Positions 1 through 5,972 of a stretch of 5,972 nt of DNA are shown here, in pieces; positions within the stretch are counted from its first letter, which is position 1, and each line of letters opens with the position of its first letter. Below the pieces are notes generated by a model. The model did not search any database. It saw only the letters and a list, made by a program, of their open reading frames with translations, and was not told the origin of the DNA. Source of the DNA: Betaproteobacteria bacterium. GTDB lineage: Bacteria; Pseudomonadota; Gammaproteobacteria; Burkholderiales; Casimicrobiaceae. A program made the translations under genes and the position numbers. The DNA is taken from assembly GCA_005888955.1 (NCBI GenBank), contig VBCS01000180.1:1-5972 (forward strand), given 5' to 3'.

Positions 1-864
1 CTCGCACAGATGGCCGGACGCAAGCGGCTGGTCGAAGCCAATGCCAAGATCTCGCTCGGCGAGACTTCGGCCGCTCTGATCGGGCCGGGCATGGCCGGCG
101 GCCTCATCCAGGCGCTGACCGCGCCGTTCGCGATCGCGCTCGACGCCGTCACCTTCTTTATTTCGGCGCTCATGTTGCGCCGGCTAGAAGCGAAGAACGA
201 CGTCGTGCACGGCACAGGCGCGGCGAGCATGTGGCGCGAGATCGGCGAAGGCCTGAAGCTCGTGTGGGAGAACAGGACGTTGTGGGGTCTCGCCTGGCTC
301 GCCGGGTTGTGGCAGTTCCTGCACCACATGCAAATCGCGGTGCTGATCCTGTTCGCGACCCGCGATCTGTCGTTGTCGGCCGGTGCGATCGGTATCGCCT
401 ATGCCTTCGGCGGACTGGGTTGCGTCCTCGCGTCCGCCTTCGCTGAGCGTCTTTCCAGCCGGCTGGGCATCGGACCGGTGATCGTGCATGCTTTGATCGT
501 CACCGCCCTGGGCTGGCAGGCATTCGGCCTGCTCGGGGGCTCGGGGTGGGTGGCGACGCTCGCGCTGGGGCTCGCGATGCTGGTGTTCGACTTCGGCGCG
601 GTCCTCTACGGCATCAATTATCTGGCGCTGCGCCAGGCGATCACACCGGACCGGCTGCTTGGACGGATGACGGCGACGATGCGCTTCCTGACCGTCGCGC
701 CGGCGCCGCTCGGCTCGCTATGTGGCGGTGCGCTGGCGACGGTTATCGGCTTGCGCGGAACGCTGCTCACGGTGGGGGTGCTCGGATTGGTGCTGGCGGC
801 GGCGGCGGTGATGTGGTCGCCCGTGCGGCGGCACCGGCAACTGCCTGCGCCTGCGGCCGACTAG
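1..864 (+). CDS. MFS transporter, MFS_3 / EntS-like (5' partial)
   Basis: This is the C-terminal part of an inner-membrane drug/metabolite exporter of the major facilitator superfamily. The frame is open to the left edge (codons for Leu-Ala-Gln precede the Met at position 10), so that Met is internal; roughly 130 residues are missing compared with the usual 400-430. Numbering from the position-10 Met, the segment RLVEANAKIS followed by GPGMAGGLIQ (residues 6-34) is a family hallmark after TM4. Hydrophobic segments lie near 18-36, 38-56, 90-115, 120-143, 155-175, 179-205, 222-248 and 250-269. The stretch TPDRLLGRMTATMRFL (212-227) is the conserved cytoplasmic loop before the last helices, and SPVRRHR closes the domain. 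Substrate cannot be read from the sequence. The gene ends in TAG, 64 bp before the hydrolase gene on the same strand, so co-transcription is possible. Family is clear; specificity is unknown. Confidence 0.9.
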   Translation, partial: LAQMAGRKRLVEANAKISLGETSAALIGPGMAGGLIQALTAPFAIALDAVTFFISALMLRRLEAKNDVVHGTGAASMWREIGEGLKLVWENRTLWGLAWLAGLWQFLHHMQIAVLILFATRDLSLSAGAIGIAYAFGGLGCVLASAFAERLSSRLGIGPVIVHALIVTALGWQAFGLLGGSGWVATLALGLAMLVFDFGAVLYGINYLALRQAITPDRLLGRMTATMRFLTVAPAPLGSLCGGALATVIGLRGTLLTVGVLGLVLAAAAVMWSPVRRHRQLPAPAAD

Positions 865-873
865 CGCCGGATG

Positions 874-879
874 TAAAAT
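874..879 (+). promoter_or_regulatory. possible -10 element upstream of the hydrolase gene
   Basis: TAAAAT lies in the 64-bp gap between the transporter and the hydrolase genes, about 50 bp before the hydrolase ATG, and is the most AT-rich point of that gap. No good -35 hexamer sits 16-18 bp upstream (CTGCGG at 851-856 is the best match and is poor). The hydrolase may instead be transcribed from the transporter promoter. Weak call based only on the hexamer and its position. Confidence 0.2.
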
Positions 880-928
880 GCGCGTCGCGCGTCCGTCGTA
901 GGACGGGTGCGCGCTGGGATGCTACGCC

Positions 929-1726
929 ATGTCGCCGTCGATCCTCTTCGTCACCCTCGATTCCTGCCGCTACGACGCATTCGTAGAGGCCCACGCGCCC
1001 AACCTGAAGTCGCTCGCTCCGCTGCATCGCACGCAGTCGCCGTCGCATTTCACCTACGGCGCGCACGCCGCCTTTTTCATGGGCTTTACGCCGGGCGATG
1101 CGAGCCGGCAGGAGCCGTACGTCAATCCCAAGTACGGCAAGATCTTCCGCATGGAGGGGGGAGGGCATCCGGGCGCAGCGCCGCCCCTGTTTACGCTCAG
1201 CGGTCACAACATCATCGATGGGCTGAAGAAAATCGGTTACCGTGCCATCGGCACCGGTGCGGTCAACTGGTTCAACCCCCAGCGCCCGACCGGACGGGTG
1301 TTGAGCGCGGATTTCGACGCCTTCGCTTTCACGGGCGGCGGGCCTGGGCTCGAGCGGCAGATCGCGTGGATCGACACGATGCTCTCGCAGGTCAGCGCGG
1401 GCACGCCGGCATTCGTTTTCCTGAACCTTGCCGAGACGCACGTGCCGTACTACTACGAAGGCGCGCCGTGGGATCCCTCATACAACCCGGCGCGGGCGTT
1501 CGGCACGAACAATGATGCGGCCGAAGCCCGACGCCGGCAGGTCGCCTGCGTCGAATGGTGCGACAAGGCGCTCGAGCCGCTGCTCGCGCGCTTCGCGAAC
1601 GACACGGTGATCGTTTGCGCTGACCACGGCGACTGCTGGGGCGAGGATGGCTTGTGGGAGCACGGAGTCTCGCACGAGAAGACGCTCGAAGTGCCGCTCT
1701 TGTTTCGGCTTGCGGCAAGCTCCTAG
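929..1726 (+). CDS. Sulfatase-fold (alkaline phosphatase superfamily) hydrolase
   Basis: This 265-residue protein is a predicted cytoplasmic metal-dependent hydrolase; no signal peptide or membrane segment is visible. The N-terminal strand ILFVTLDSCRYDAF (5-18) supplies the first metal-binding Asp (D11). SHFTYGAHAAFFMGF (39-53) aligns with the sulfatase C-x-P-S-R active-site segment, but the nucleophile position is Thr42 and the Arg is His46, so formylglycine sulfatase activity is unlikely. ETHVPYYYEG (169-178) carries the conserved His171. ADHGDCWGEDGLWEHG (231-246) gives the Asp232-His233 metal pair, with a further metal-ligand His expected at H245 or H249. From memory it resembles the STM4013/SEN3800 type of hydrolase, but the radical-SAM neighbours of that cluster are absent here. 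Substrate unknown; phosphoester or phosphonate cleavage is possible. The ATG at 929 is chosen because the frame is stopped at 899-901 with no other ATG, GTG or TTG between, and GGGA at 916-919 is a weak ribosome-binding site. The stop overlaps the convergent astB stop. Confidence 0.88.
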   Translation: MSPSILFVTLDSCRYDAFVEAHAPNLKSLAPLHRTQSPSHFTYGAHAAFFMGFTPGDASRQEPYVNPKYGKIFRMEGGGHPGAAPPLFTLSGHNIIDGLKKIGYRAIGTGAVNWFNPQRPTGRVLSADFDAFAFTGGGPGLERQIAWIDTMLSQVSAGTPAFVFLNLAETHVPYYYEGAPWDPSYNPARAFGTNNDAAEARRRQVACVEWCDKALEPLLARFANDTVIVCADHGDCWGEDGLWEHGVSHEKTLEVPLLFRLAASS

Positions 1727-3063
1727 AGCTGGAACCGGTACACATTTCCCAGGTGGAGCAACGCTGTTAGCTCGTCGAGCGCGCGCCTGCCTTCGTCGAG
1801 CAGCGCAGGGTCGGAAAGATCTGCAGGCGCAAGCCGGTCGCGATAGTGGCGCTCCACCCACGCGCTCAACTCCGCATGCAAGGCAGCATCGAGCCAGATC
1901 CTGGCCCGGATCGCGCTGCGCTCCGCAGGGGTGAGTGCCACACGCAGGCGCAGGCACGCCGGTCCGCCTCCGTTCTGCATGCTCTGCTTCAAGTCGAAGG
2001 TCAGCACTTCGCCGATCGGCCCGGTGCCGGAAACGAGGCGCTCGAGCAATGCGCCGACCGCCGCGTCGCTCCGGCATTCGGCCGGAGCGACCAGGAGCAT
2101 CCCGCCCTCGCGGCGAGGCAGCAGCTGGCTGTTGAAGAGGTATGTGGCGACTGCGCGCTCCAGGCTCACTTCGCGCTCGGAGACGACGAGCGCGGCGAAG
2201 CCTGCGCCCACGCGATCGGCCAGTGCACGCAGCAACGCGTCCTGCCCGACGAACGCGCGCTCGTGGCAGAACAATACAGTTCCGCTGCCCACGGCGATCA
2301 CGTCGTTGTGAAACACCCCGGCGTCGATCGCGTCCGGGTGCTGTTGTGCGAACAGCGTGCGCGCGGGTGCAAGCGCATGGCGGCGAGCGACGGCTTCCGA
2401 CGCTTCACGCGTCTGGCGGGCCGGAAAGCGGCGCGGTGCAGGCGCTTCCACGTCGAAGGCTACGCGGCCGTAGACGAACAGCTCGACACCGGCAGCGTTG
2501 TCGGCCGCGGCGAACCGTGTGTGATTGGCGGCCCCCTCGTCGCCGAGCTGCTGCGCCGGAGGCAACGGGTCGTGCACCACGAAGCGCTGCTCGTCGGCGA
2601 AGATCGCGCGCAGCACGCGTGTCGTGGTCGCAGTCTCGAGCGAGCGGTGGAAATGCGTTACCAGGTTGGCGGGGGTGAAATGCACGCGGCCGTCGGCGGT
2701 ATCGGCGGAGGGACTGACCGTGGCGGCGTTGGCAACCCACATCGCCGCCGCCGACGAGCACGCGGCGAGGAGCTGCGGCGCTTGTCGCGCGGCCTTCGCT
2801 AGAATTTCTTTCTCGCTGCCGGCAAAGCCGAGCGCGCGGAGCGCCGCAATGTCGGGCCGTTCGTGCGGCGGCAGCAGGCCTTGCGCGAATCCGCGATCGG
2901 CGAGCGCTTTCATCTTGGCGAGCCCTTGGAGGGCCGCCTCGCGCGGATTGGCCACAAAGTTCTTGTTGCGCTCGGAAGCGAGGTTGCCGATGGCCAGGCC
3001 GCTGTAGTTATGCGTCGGGCCCGGCAGCCCGTCGAAGTTGACTTCGAGAGGCTCGGTCGCCAT
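1723..3063 (-). CDS. astB: N-succinylarginine dihydrolase AstB
   Basis: AstB hydrolyses N2-succinylarginine to N2-succinylornithine, two ammonia and CO2, the second step of the AST arginine-degradation pathway in the cytoplasm. The protein is 446 residues, matching the approximately 447 of E. coli AstB, and similarity runs end to end. Family landmarks are EVNFDGLPGPTHNYSGLA near the N-terminus, PPHERP (65-70), MWVANAATVSPSADT (108-122), LGDEGAANH (173-181), RFPARQTREASEAVAR (212-227), GVFHNDVIAV (249-258) and NGGGPACLRLRV (364-375). The catalytic triad of this amidinotransferase-fold enzyme fits Glu176, His252 and Cys370, all present. The frame stays open for 58 codons upstream into astA, but the ATG at 3063 is chosen because homology begins there and it follows the astA stop by one base. 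No convincing Shine-Dalgarno precedes it, so coupling to astA translation is likely. Last gene of the visible ast operon. Confidence 0.97.
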   Translation of the reverse strand: MATEPLEVNFDGLPGPTHNYSGLAIGNLASERNKNFVANPREAALQGLAKMKALADRGFAQGLLPPHERPDIAALRALGFAGSEKEILAKAARQAPQLLAACSSAAAMWVANAATVSPSADTADGRVHFTPANLVTHFHRSLETATTTRVLRAIFADEQRFVVHDPLPPAQQLGDEGAANHTRFAAADNAAGVELFVYGRVAFDVEAPAPRRFPARQTREASEAVARRHALAPARTLFAQQHPDAIDAGVFHNDVIAVGSGTVLFCHERAFVGQDALLRALADRVGAGFAALVVSEREVSLERAVATYLFNSQLLPRREGGMLLVAPAECRSDAAVGALLERLVSGTGPIGEVLTFDLKQSMQNGGGPACLRLRVALTPAERSAIRARIWLDAALHAELSAWVERHYRDRLAPADLSDPALLDEGRRALDELTALLHLGNVYRFQL

Positions 3064-3064
3064 T

Positions 3065-4111
3065 TCAGAGGCGGTCGCGGGGCGAGACGGGCACGGCGCG
3101 CACCGTATCGCCGTCACCGACGCCGAGCGCCGCGGCGGCGTGCGGTAGGAGCGGGAACTGCGCGATGCGCGCGGGCGCCGGCGCAAGGACCGCGCGAAAG
3201 CCTTCGAAGCTGCGGTTGGCGACCAACCAAACCACATCGTTGGTCAAGCTGTCGGGGACGGGATCCTCCTCGCCCAGCTTCACGGGCAAGGTCTGACTCT
3301 GCTGCACGGCGCGGATGTTGTCGCGGAAGCACTCGAGCGTCGGTCCCGCATCGAAGATATCGACGTAGCCTTCGTAGCGGAAACCTTCTGCTTCGAGCAT
3401 CGCCCGCGCCGGCAGCGTGTCGGCGTGCACCTCGCCGATCACCGCGCGCGCCGCGGCGGGCAACAGCGTCGTATAGACCGGGTGGCGCGGCATCAGCTCG
3501 GCGATAAACGCCTTCTGGCCGATGCCGGTCAAGTAATCGGCACGCGAATACTCCATGGCGAAGAAGTGGCGGCCGAGGCCTTCCCAGAACGGGCTCCTGC
3601 CGTCGGCGTCGAGCCTGCCGCGCAGCTCCGCGATCACCTTCGGCGCAAAAAGCGCGGCAAATTCGGCGATGAACAGGAGTCGCGCCTTGGCAAGCAGCGG
3701 TCCGTTCTTGGCGCGCCGATGGCGCGCATCGAGAAACAGCGAGCAGAGCTCGCTGTCGCCGGTGTGATCATTGGTGAGGAAAAGGGTCGGCGCAGCCGTG
3801 TAGACATTGAGCTCGCGCGAGGCGTGCACCTGCGTCCCGACATGATAGTTGTACCAGGGCTCCGACAAGCCCACGGCCGCCTCGATCGCGCTGATGCCGA
3901 CGACGCTGCCGCTGCCGCCGTCGATGAGCACGAAGACGTAGCACGCATCCGCCTTCGAGGCGTTTCCGGCGAACGCGGCGAACGAGCGCTCGATGCGCTG
4001 CTCGAGGCGCTCGGCGTTGGCCGGCAGTGTGGTCAGCCCCGCGCCGCTGCGTTCGGACAGCGCGAGCAGCGCCGGCAGGTCGTCCCGCGCGATCGGTCGG
4101 ATGTAGAACAT
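3065..4111 (-). CDS. astA: Arginine N-succinyltransferase AstA
   Basis: AstA transfers succinyl from succinyl-CoA to the alpha-amino group of L-arginine and commits it to the ammonia-producing AST pathway. The protein has 348 residues (E. coli AstA 344) and is similar over its length. Landmarks are MFYIRPIARDDLPAL at the start, GLTTLPAN (25-32), EPWYNYHVGTQVHASREL (84-101), LFLTNDHTGDSELCSLFL (110-127), SPFWEGLGRHFF (173-184), GQKAFIAELMPRHPVYT (198-214), ARAMLEAEGFRYEGYVDIFD (235-254) and GPTLEC. His229 coincides with the His annotated as proton donor in this family, and Leu125 with the succinyl-CoA contact. Pseudomonads carry two paralogous subunits (AruF/AruG); only one copy is visible here. 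The ATG at 4111 fits the family start. It has a poor ribosome-binding site: AAAGG at 4125-4129 is 13 bases from the ATG. A 36-bp gap containing a hairpin separates it from astC. Confidence 0.97.
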   Translation of the reverse strand: MFYIRPIARDDLPALLALSERSGAGLTTLPANAERLEQRIERSFAAFAGNASKADACYVFVLIDGGSGSVVGISAIEAAVGLSEPWYNYHVGTQVHASRELNVYTAAPTLFLTNDHTGDSELCSLFLDARHRRAKNGPLLAKARLLFIAEFAALFAPKVIAELRGRLDADGRSPFWEGLGRHFFAMEYSRADYLTGIGQKAFIAELMPRHPVYTTLLPAAARAVIGEVHADTLPARAMLEAEGFRYEGYVDIFDAGPTLECFRDNIRAVQQSQTLPVKLGEEDPVPDSLTNDVVWLVANRSFEGFRAVLAPAPARIAQFPLLPHAAAALGVGDGDTVRAVPVSPRDRL

Positions 4112-4129
4112 CGGCCCGCGCTTGGCCTT

Positions 4130-4150
4130 TAGGAGCCCGACAGGCTCCTA
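4130..4150 (-). repeat. perfect inverted repeat (hairpin) in the astC-astA gap
   Basis: Two 8-base arms, TAGGAGCC at 4130-4137 and GGCTCCTA at 4143-4150 on the + strand, are exact reverse complements around a 5-base loop (CGACA). In the ast mRNA the first arm begins with the TAG stop codon of astC (4148-4150), and the hairpin ends 18 bases before the astA ATG. No T-run follows on the - strand (the next bases are AAGG), so it is not a standard intrinsic terminator. It could be an mRNA-stabilising or processing hairpin that sets the astC to astA ratio, or it could modulate astA initiation. Structure is certain at sequence level; function is inferred. Confidence 0.6.
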
Positions 4151-5437
4151 GGTAAGCGCTTTGCCCAGCGCGGTTTCCAGTCGAGCGAGGCCTTCCAGGA
4201 TTTCGTCGAGACTGATGACGAGCGAAGGCGCGATGCGCACGACGTCGGGCCCGGCGACGAGCACGATCAGCCCCGCTTCGGCGGCGGCACGCATGACGTC
4301 CAGCGCCTTGCCCTGCCAGCGTTCGATCAGCTCGCAACCGAGCCATACGCCCTCGCCGCGAATGTCGACGAAGACCTCGCGTCGCGCATTGATCGTGCGC
4401 AAGCCCTCCATGAACAGCGCGTGCCGCGCCTTCACGCCGTCGAGCACCTCGGTCGTGTTGATGACGTCGAACACGGCGCCGGCGACTGCGCAGGCGAGCG
4501 GGTTGCCGCCGAAGGTCGTGCCGTGGATGCCGACCGAGAACGCGCTCGCGATCTCGCTGGTCGTCAGCATCGCTCCGACGGGGAACCCGCCGCCCAATCC
4601 CTTGGCGCTCGTCAGAATATCCGGTACGACGCCCTTCTGCATGTACGAGAACAGGGCGCCGGTGCGGCCCATGCCGCTTTGGATCTCGTCGAAGATGAGC
4701 AACGCATCGTGTTCGTCGCAGAGCCGTCGCGCGGCGGCCAGGAATTCCGGCGTGCCCGGAATCATTCCGCCTTCCCCCTGCATGGGCTCGAGGATCACTG
4801 CGCAAACGTCGTCGCCGCCTTCCTCCGCGAACGCAGCCTCGAGACCGGCGATGTCGTTGTAGCGGATGTGCGTGAAACCGGTCGGCGGCGGCCCGAAACC
4901 CGTCGAGTATTTTGCCGTGCCGCCCGCGGAGACGGTGAACAGCGTCCGGCCGTGGAATGCGTTAAGCGTCGAGATCACCCGGAATTTTTCCGGCCCGCAG
5001 TGATCGTGCGCGTAACGGCGCGCGAGCTTGAGCGCGGCCTCGTTGGCTTCGGCGCCGGAGTTGCACAGGAAAACGCGTTCGGCAAAGGTCGCGTCGACCA
5101 GCTTTTTCGCCAGCCGCAGCGCCGGCTCGTTGGTCATCCAGTTCGAGACGTGCCAGAGCGTGTGCGCTTGCTCGGTCAAAGCCTTGACCATCGCCGGGTG
5201 GCAATGGCCAAGCGAGGTGACTGCGACGCCGCCGGCGAAGTCGATGTACATCCGGCCCTGCTGATCCCAGACGCGCGACCCGGCGCCGCGGACGGGCACG
5301 AAGTCCGCGGGTGCGTAGCAGGGAACCATCAGTTGGTCGAACATGGCGCGCGCGACCGAAAACGCGGCGGCGTGGCTCTCTGCGGCCGGGCGACGGATCG
5401 GCTCGGTGGAAAGCGCGGTGGCGGGGGAGACGGACAT
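4148..5437 (-). CDS. astC: Succinylornithine transaminase AstC
   Basis: This PLP-dependent class III aminotransferase moves the amino group of N2-succinylornithine to 2-oxoglutarate, giving succinylglutamate semialdehyde and glutamate. It has 429 residues against about 406 in E. coli; the excess is an Ala-rich N-terminal tail of about 20 residues. Landmarks are PADFVPVRGAGSRVWDQQG (43-61), IDFAGGVAV (65-73), NSGAEANEAALKLAR (126-140, phosphate binding), FHGRTLFTVSAGG (161-173), EPMQGEGG (217-224), LLIFDEIQSGMGRTG (246-260, Asp250 contacting the PLP ring N), SAKGLGGGFPVGAML (277-291, Lys279 Schiff base) and HGTTFGGNPLA (305-315). The fold is shared with acetylornithine transaminase ArgD, and the enzyme may do both reactions; position before astA and astB decides the name. 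The ATG at 5437 is preferred because GGAAG (5442-5446) precedes it by 4 bases and a promoter lies just upstream. ATGs at 5464 and 5344 lack such a site. Nearer start positions remain possible. Confidence 0.93.
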   Translation of the reverse strand: MSVSPATALSTEPIRRPAAESHAAAFSVARAMFDQLMVPCYAPADFVPVRGAGSRVWDQQGRMYIDFAGGVAVTSLGHCHPAMVKALTEQAHTLWHVSNWMTNEPALRLAKKLVDATFAERVFLCNSGAEANEAALKLARRYAHDHCGPEKFRVISTLNAFHGRTLFTVSAGGTAKYSTGFGPPPTGFTHIRYNDIAGLEAAFAEEGGDDVCAVILEPMQGEGGMIPGTPEFLAAARRLCDEHDALLIFDEIQSGMGRTGALFSYMQKGVVPDILTSAKGLGGGFPVGAMLTTSEIASAFSVGIHGTTFGGNPLACAVAGAVFDVINTTEVLDGVKARHALFMEGLRTINARREVFVDIRGEGVWLGCELIERWQGKALDVMRAAAEAGLIVLVAGPDVVRIAPSLVISLDEILEGLARLETALGKALT

Positions 5438-5446
5438 GGGACTTCC
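5438..5446 (-). promoter_or_regulatory. ribosome-binding site of astC
   Basis: On the - strand GGAAG occupies 5446-5442, followed by TCCC and the ATG at 5437. It decides the astC start: the in-frame ATG at 5464 is preceded by no purine-rich site and would fall within the -10 element of the predicted promoter, outside the transcript. Confidence 0.55.
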
Positions 5447-5462
5447 GGTGAGCGAGATTGCC

Positions 5463-5491
5463 ATTGTAGACGAACGCCGAGCGACTGGCAG
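5463..5491 (-). promoter_or_regulatory. predicted sigma70-type promoter of the astCAB operon
   Basis: On the - strand CTGCCA (5491-5486, four of six matches to TTGACA) and TACAAT (5468-5463, five of six matches to TATAAT) are separated by exactly 17 bp. A start site near 5456 would give a leader of about 20 bases containing the astC ribosome-binding site. The element sits between the terminator of the upstream receptor gene and the astC start. No sigma54 -24/-12 pair, the type used by E. coli astC, fits in this gap, and I saw no clear ArgR-type box. Confidence 0.5.
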
Positions 5492-5504
5492 GCGGCGCGC
5501 CCTC

Positions 5505-5539
5505 CAAAAAACGGCCGCCGGTCTCGCGCCGGCGGCCGT
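5505..5539 (-). terminator. intrinsic terminator downstream of the Bug receptor gene
   Basis: A perfect 11-bp stem, ACGGCCGCCGG (5511-5521) with CCGGCGGCCGT (5529-5539), encloses a 7-base loop. Read on the - strand the stem is followed by TTTTTT (5511-5506, the first T also closing the stem). It lies about 70 bp past the stop of the receptor gene and ends only about 14 bp before the -35 element of the astC promoter, so it should stop receptor transcription from entering the ast operon. Confidence 0.88.
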
Positions 5540-5608
5540 CACGTCGGCGTGTTGCGCTCAGTATCTCGGTTCGTGTGACACCCGTTTGACGATACGCGCG
5601 TCGGACAA

Positions 5609-5972
5609 TCAATCGACCTTCGCGCCCGACGCCTTGACGACCTTGGCCCATTTCTCGGTCTCGGCGCGGATATGTGCGGCGAACTGCTCGGGCGTTCTGC
5701 CCGCTGGAATGGCGCCCTGGGCGAGCAGCTTCTCCTTGGCCTCGCTGCTTTGTAACCATTGATCAACGTCGTTATTGATACGTGCGATGATCGCCGGCGG
5801 CGTGCCGGCGGGAGCGACGATGCCGAACCACGACGACGCCTCGAATCCCGGCAAGCCGCTTTCGGCGATGGTCGGCACATCGGGCAGTGCCGGCGCGCGC
5901 TTCGCGGAGGTCACCGCGATCGCGCGGAGCTTCCCCGCTTTGATGAACTGCAGCGACGACGGTAGATTGTCG
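5609..5972 (-). CDS. Bug/TctC-family periplasmic solute-binding protein (5' partial)
   Basis: This is the C-terminal 120 residues of a tripartite tricarboxylate transporter-type receptor, a periplasmic binding protein usually of about 320-330 residues that captures carboxylates and related organic solutes. The frame is open to the right edge, so the signal peptide and first lobe are outside the window. The visible start, DNLPSSLQFIKAGKLRAIAV, followed by TSAKRAPALPDVPTIAESGLP and FGIVAPAGTP, is a clear signature of the family. The C-terminal helices contain the usual pattern of a partner gene-independent receptor (INNDVDQWLQ, GRTPEQFAAHIRAE). The GTG at 5914 is an internal Val codon, not a start. 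The ligand cannot be predicted. Such receptors are strongly expanded in Burkholderiales and often lack adjacent TctA/TctB membrane genes. The gene ends in TGA and is followed by a strong terminator, so it is a separate transcription unit from ast. Confidence 0.93.
   Translation of the reverse strand, partial: DNLPSSLQFIKAGKLRAIAVTSAKRAPALPDVPTIAESGLPGFEASSWFGIVAPAGTPPAIIARINNDVDQWLQSSEAKEKLLAQGAIPAGRTPEQFAAHIRAETEKWAKVVKASGAKVD

Noticed and set aside
767..1441. - strand open frame of 224 codons opposite the hydrolase gene
   Set aside because: Antisense shadow; the + strand frame has clear active-site motifs of the alkaline phosphatase superfamily.
1846..2802. Long + strand open frame of 318 codons opposite astB
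   Set aside because: It lies wholly antisense to a gene with end-to-end AstB similarity, is rich in Arg, Gly and Ala as expected of GC-rich shadow frames, and shows no recognisable domain.
3064..3237. 58-codon N-terminal extension of astB
   Set aside because: It would overlap the 3' end of astA, is Arg/Ser-rich, and AstB similarity starts right after the ATG at 3063.
3768..4805. - strand open frame of 345 codons spanning astA and astC in another frame
   Set aside because: It overlaps two well-supported genes in the wrong frame and reads as Arg-rich shadow sequence.
5438..5542. Longer N-terminus for astC (ATG at 5464 or start at 5542)
   Set aside because: The added residues have no similarity to AstC, would cross the intrinsic terminator and the predicted -10 element, and lack a ribosome-binding site.
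4421..5578. Long + strand open frame of 385 codons opposite astC
   Set aside because: Antisense to astC, runs through the terminator and promoter region, and has low-complexity Arg/Gly composition with no family signature.
5561..5595. Inverted repeats GTATC...GATAC around GTGTGACAC as an operator
   Set aside because: The arms are five bases or fewer and lie between the receptor stop and its terminator, so chance is the simpler explanation.
5438..5608. sigma54 promoter for astC
   Set aside because: TGGCA at 5464-5460 on the - strand has no GC dinucleotide at the correct spacing (found 3 bp too close), and the similar TGGCA on the + strand points the wrong way and lacks the TT of the -12 element.

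Overview
The window is GC-rich (about two-thirds G+C by eye), densely coding proteobacterial chromosome. A Bug/TctC-type solute receptor next to arginine succinyltransferase (AST) pathway genes points to Betaproteobacteria, most likely a Burkholderiales-like organism. This placement is inference; no rRNA or marker gene is present.

Left part, + strand: the C-terminal two-thirds of a major facilitator transporter (MFS_3 / EntS-like) runs in from the left edge. After a 64-bp gap comes a complete 265-residue alkaline-phosphatase-superfamily (sulfatase-fold) hydrolase. It has Thr where true sulfatases carry the formylglycine Cys/Ser.

Centre to right, - strand: a compact operon is read right to left as astC (succinylornithine transaminase), astA (arginine N-succinyltransferase) and astB (N-succinylarginine dihydrolase). 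Together these convert arginine to N-succinylarginine, then to N-succinylornithine with release of ammonia and CO2, then to succinylglutamate semialdehyde. The genes for the last two steps, astD and astE, are not in the window. The astB stop meets the convergent hydrolase gene with no space for another gene. A plausible sigma70-type promoter lies just upstream of astC. A perfect 8-bp hairpin overlaps the astC stop and fills part of the astC-astA gap. astA and astB are separated by one base and are probably translationally coupled.

Right edge, - strand: the C-terminal third of a Bug/TctC periplasmic substrate-binding protein enters from the right. A strong intrinsic terminator (11-bp GC stem plus T-run) follows it and insulates it from the ast promoter.

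I saw no tRNA, rRNA, CRISPR array, insertion sequence, phage gene or toxin-antitoxin pair. The content is ordinary metabolism and transport. The points worth a second look are the reduced astCAB operon, the hairpin inside it, the shared CTAG stop of the convergent genes and the unassigned Thr-type hydrolase.
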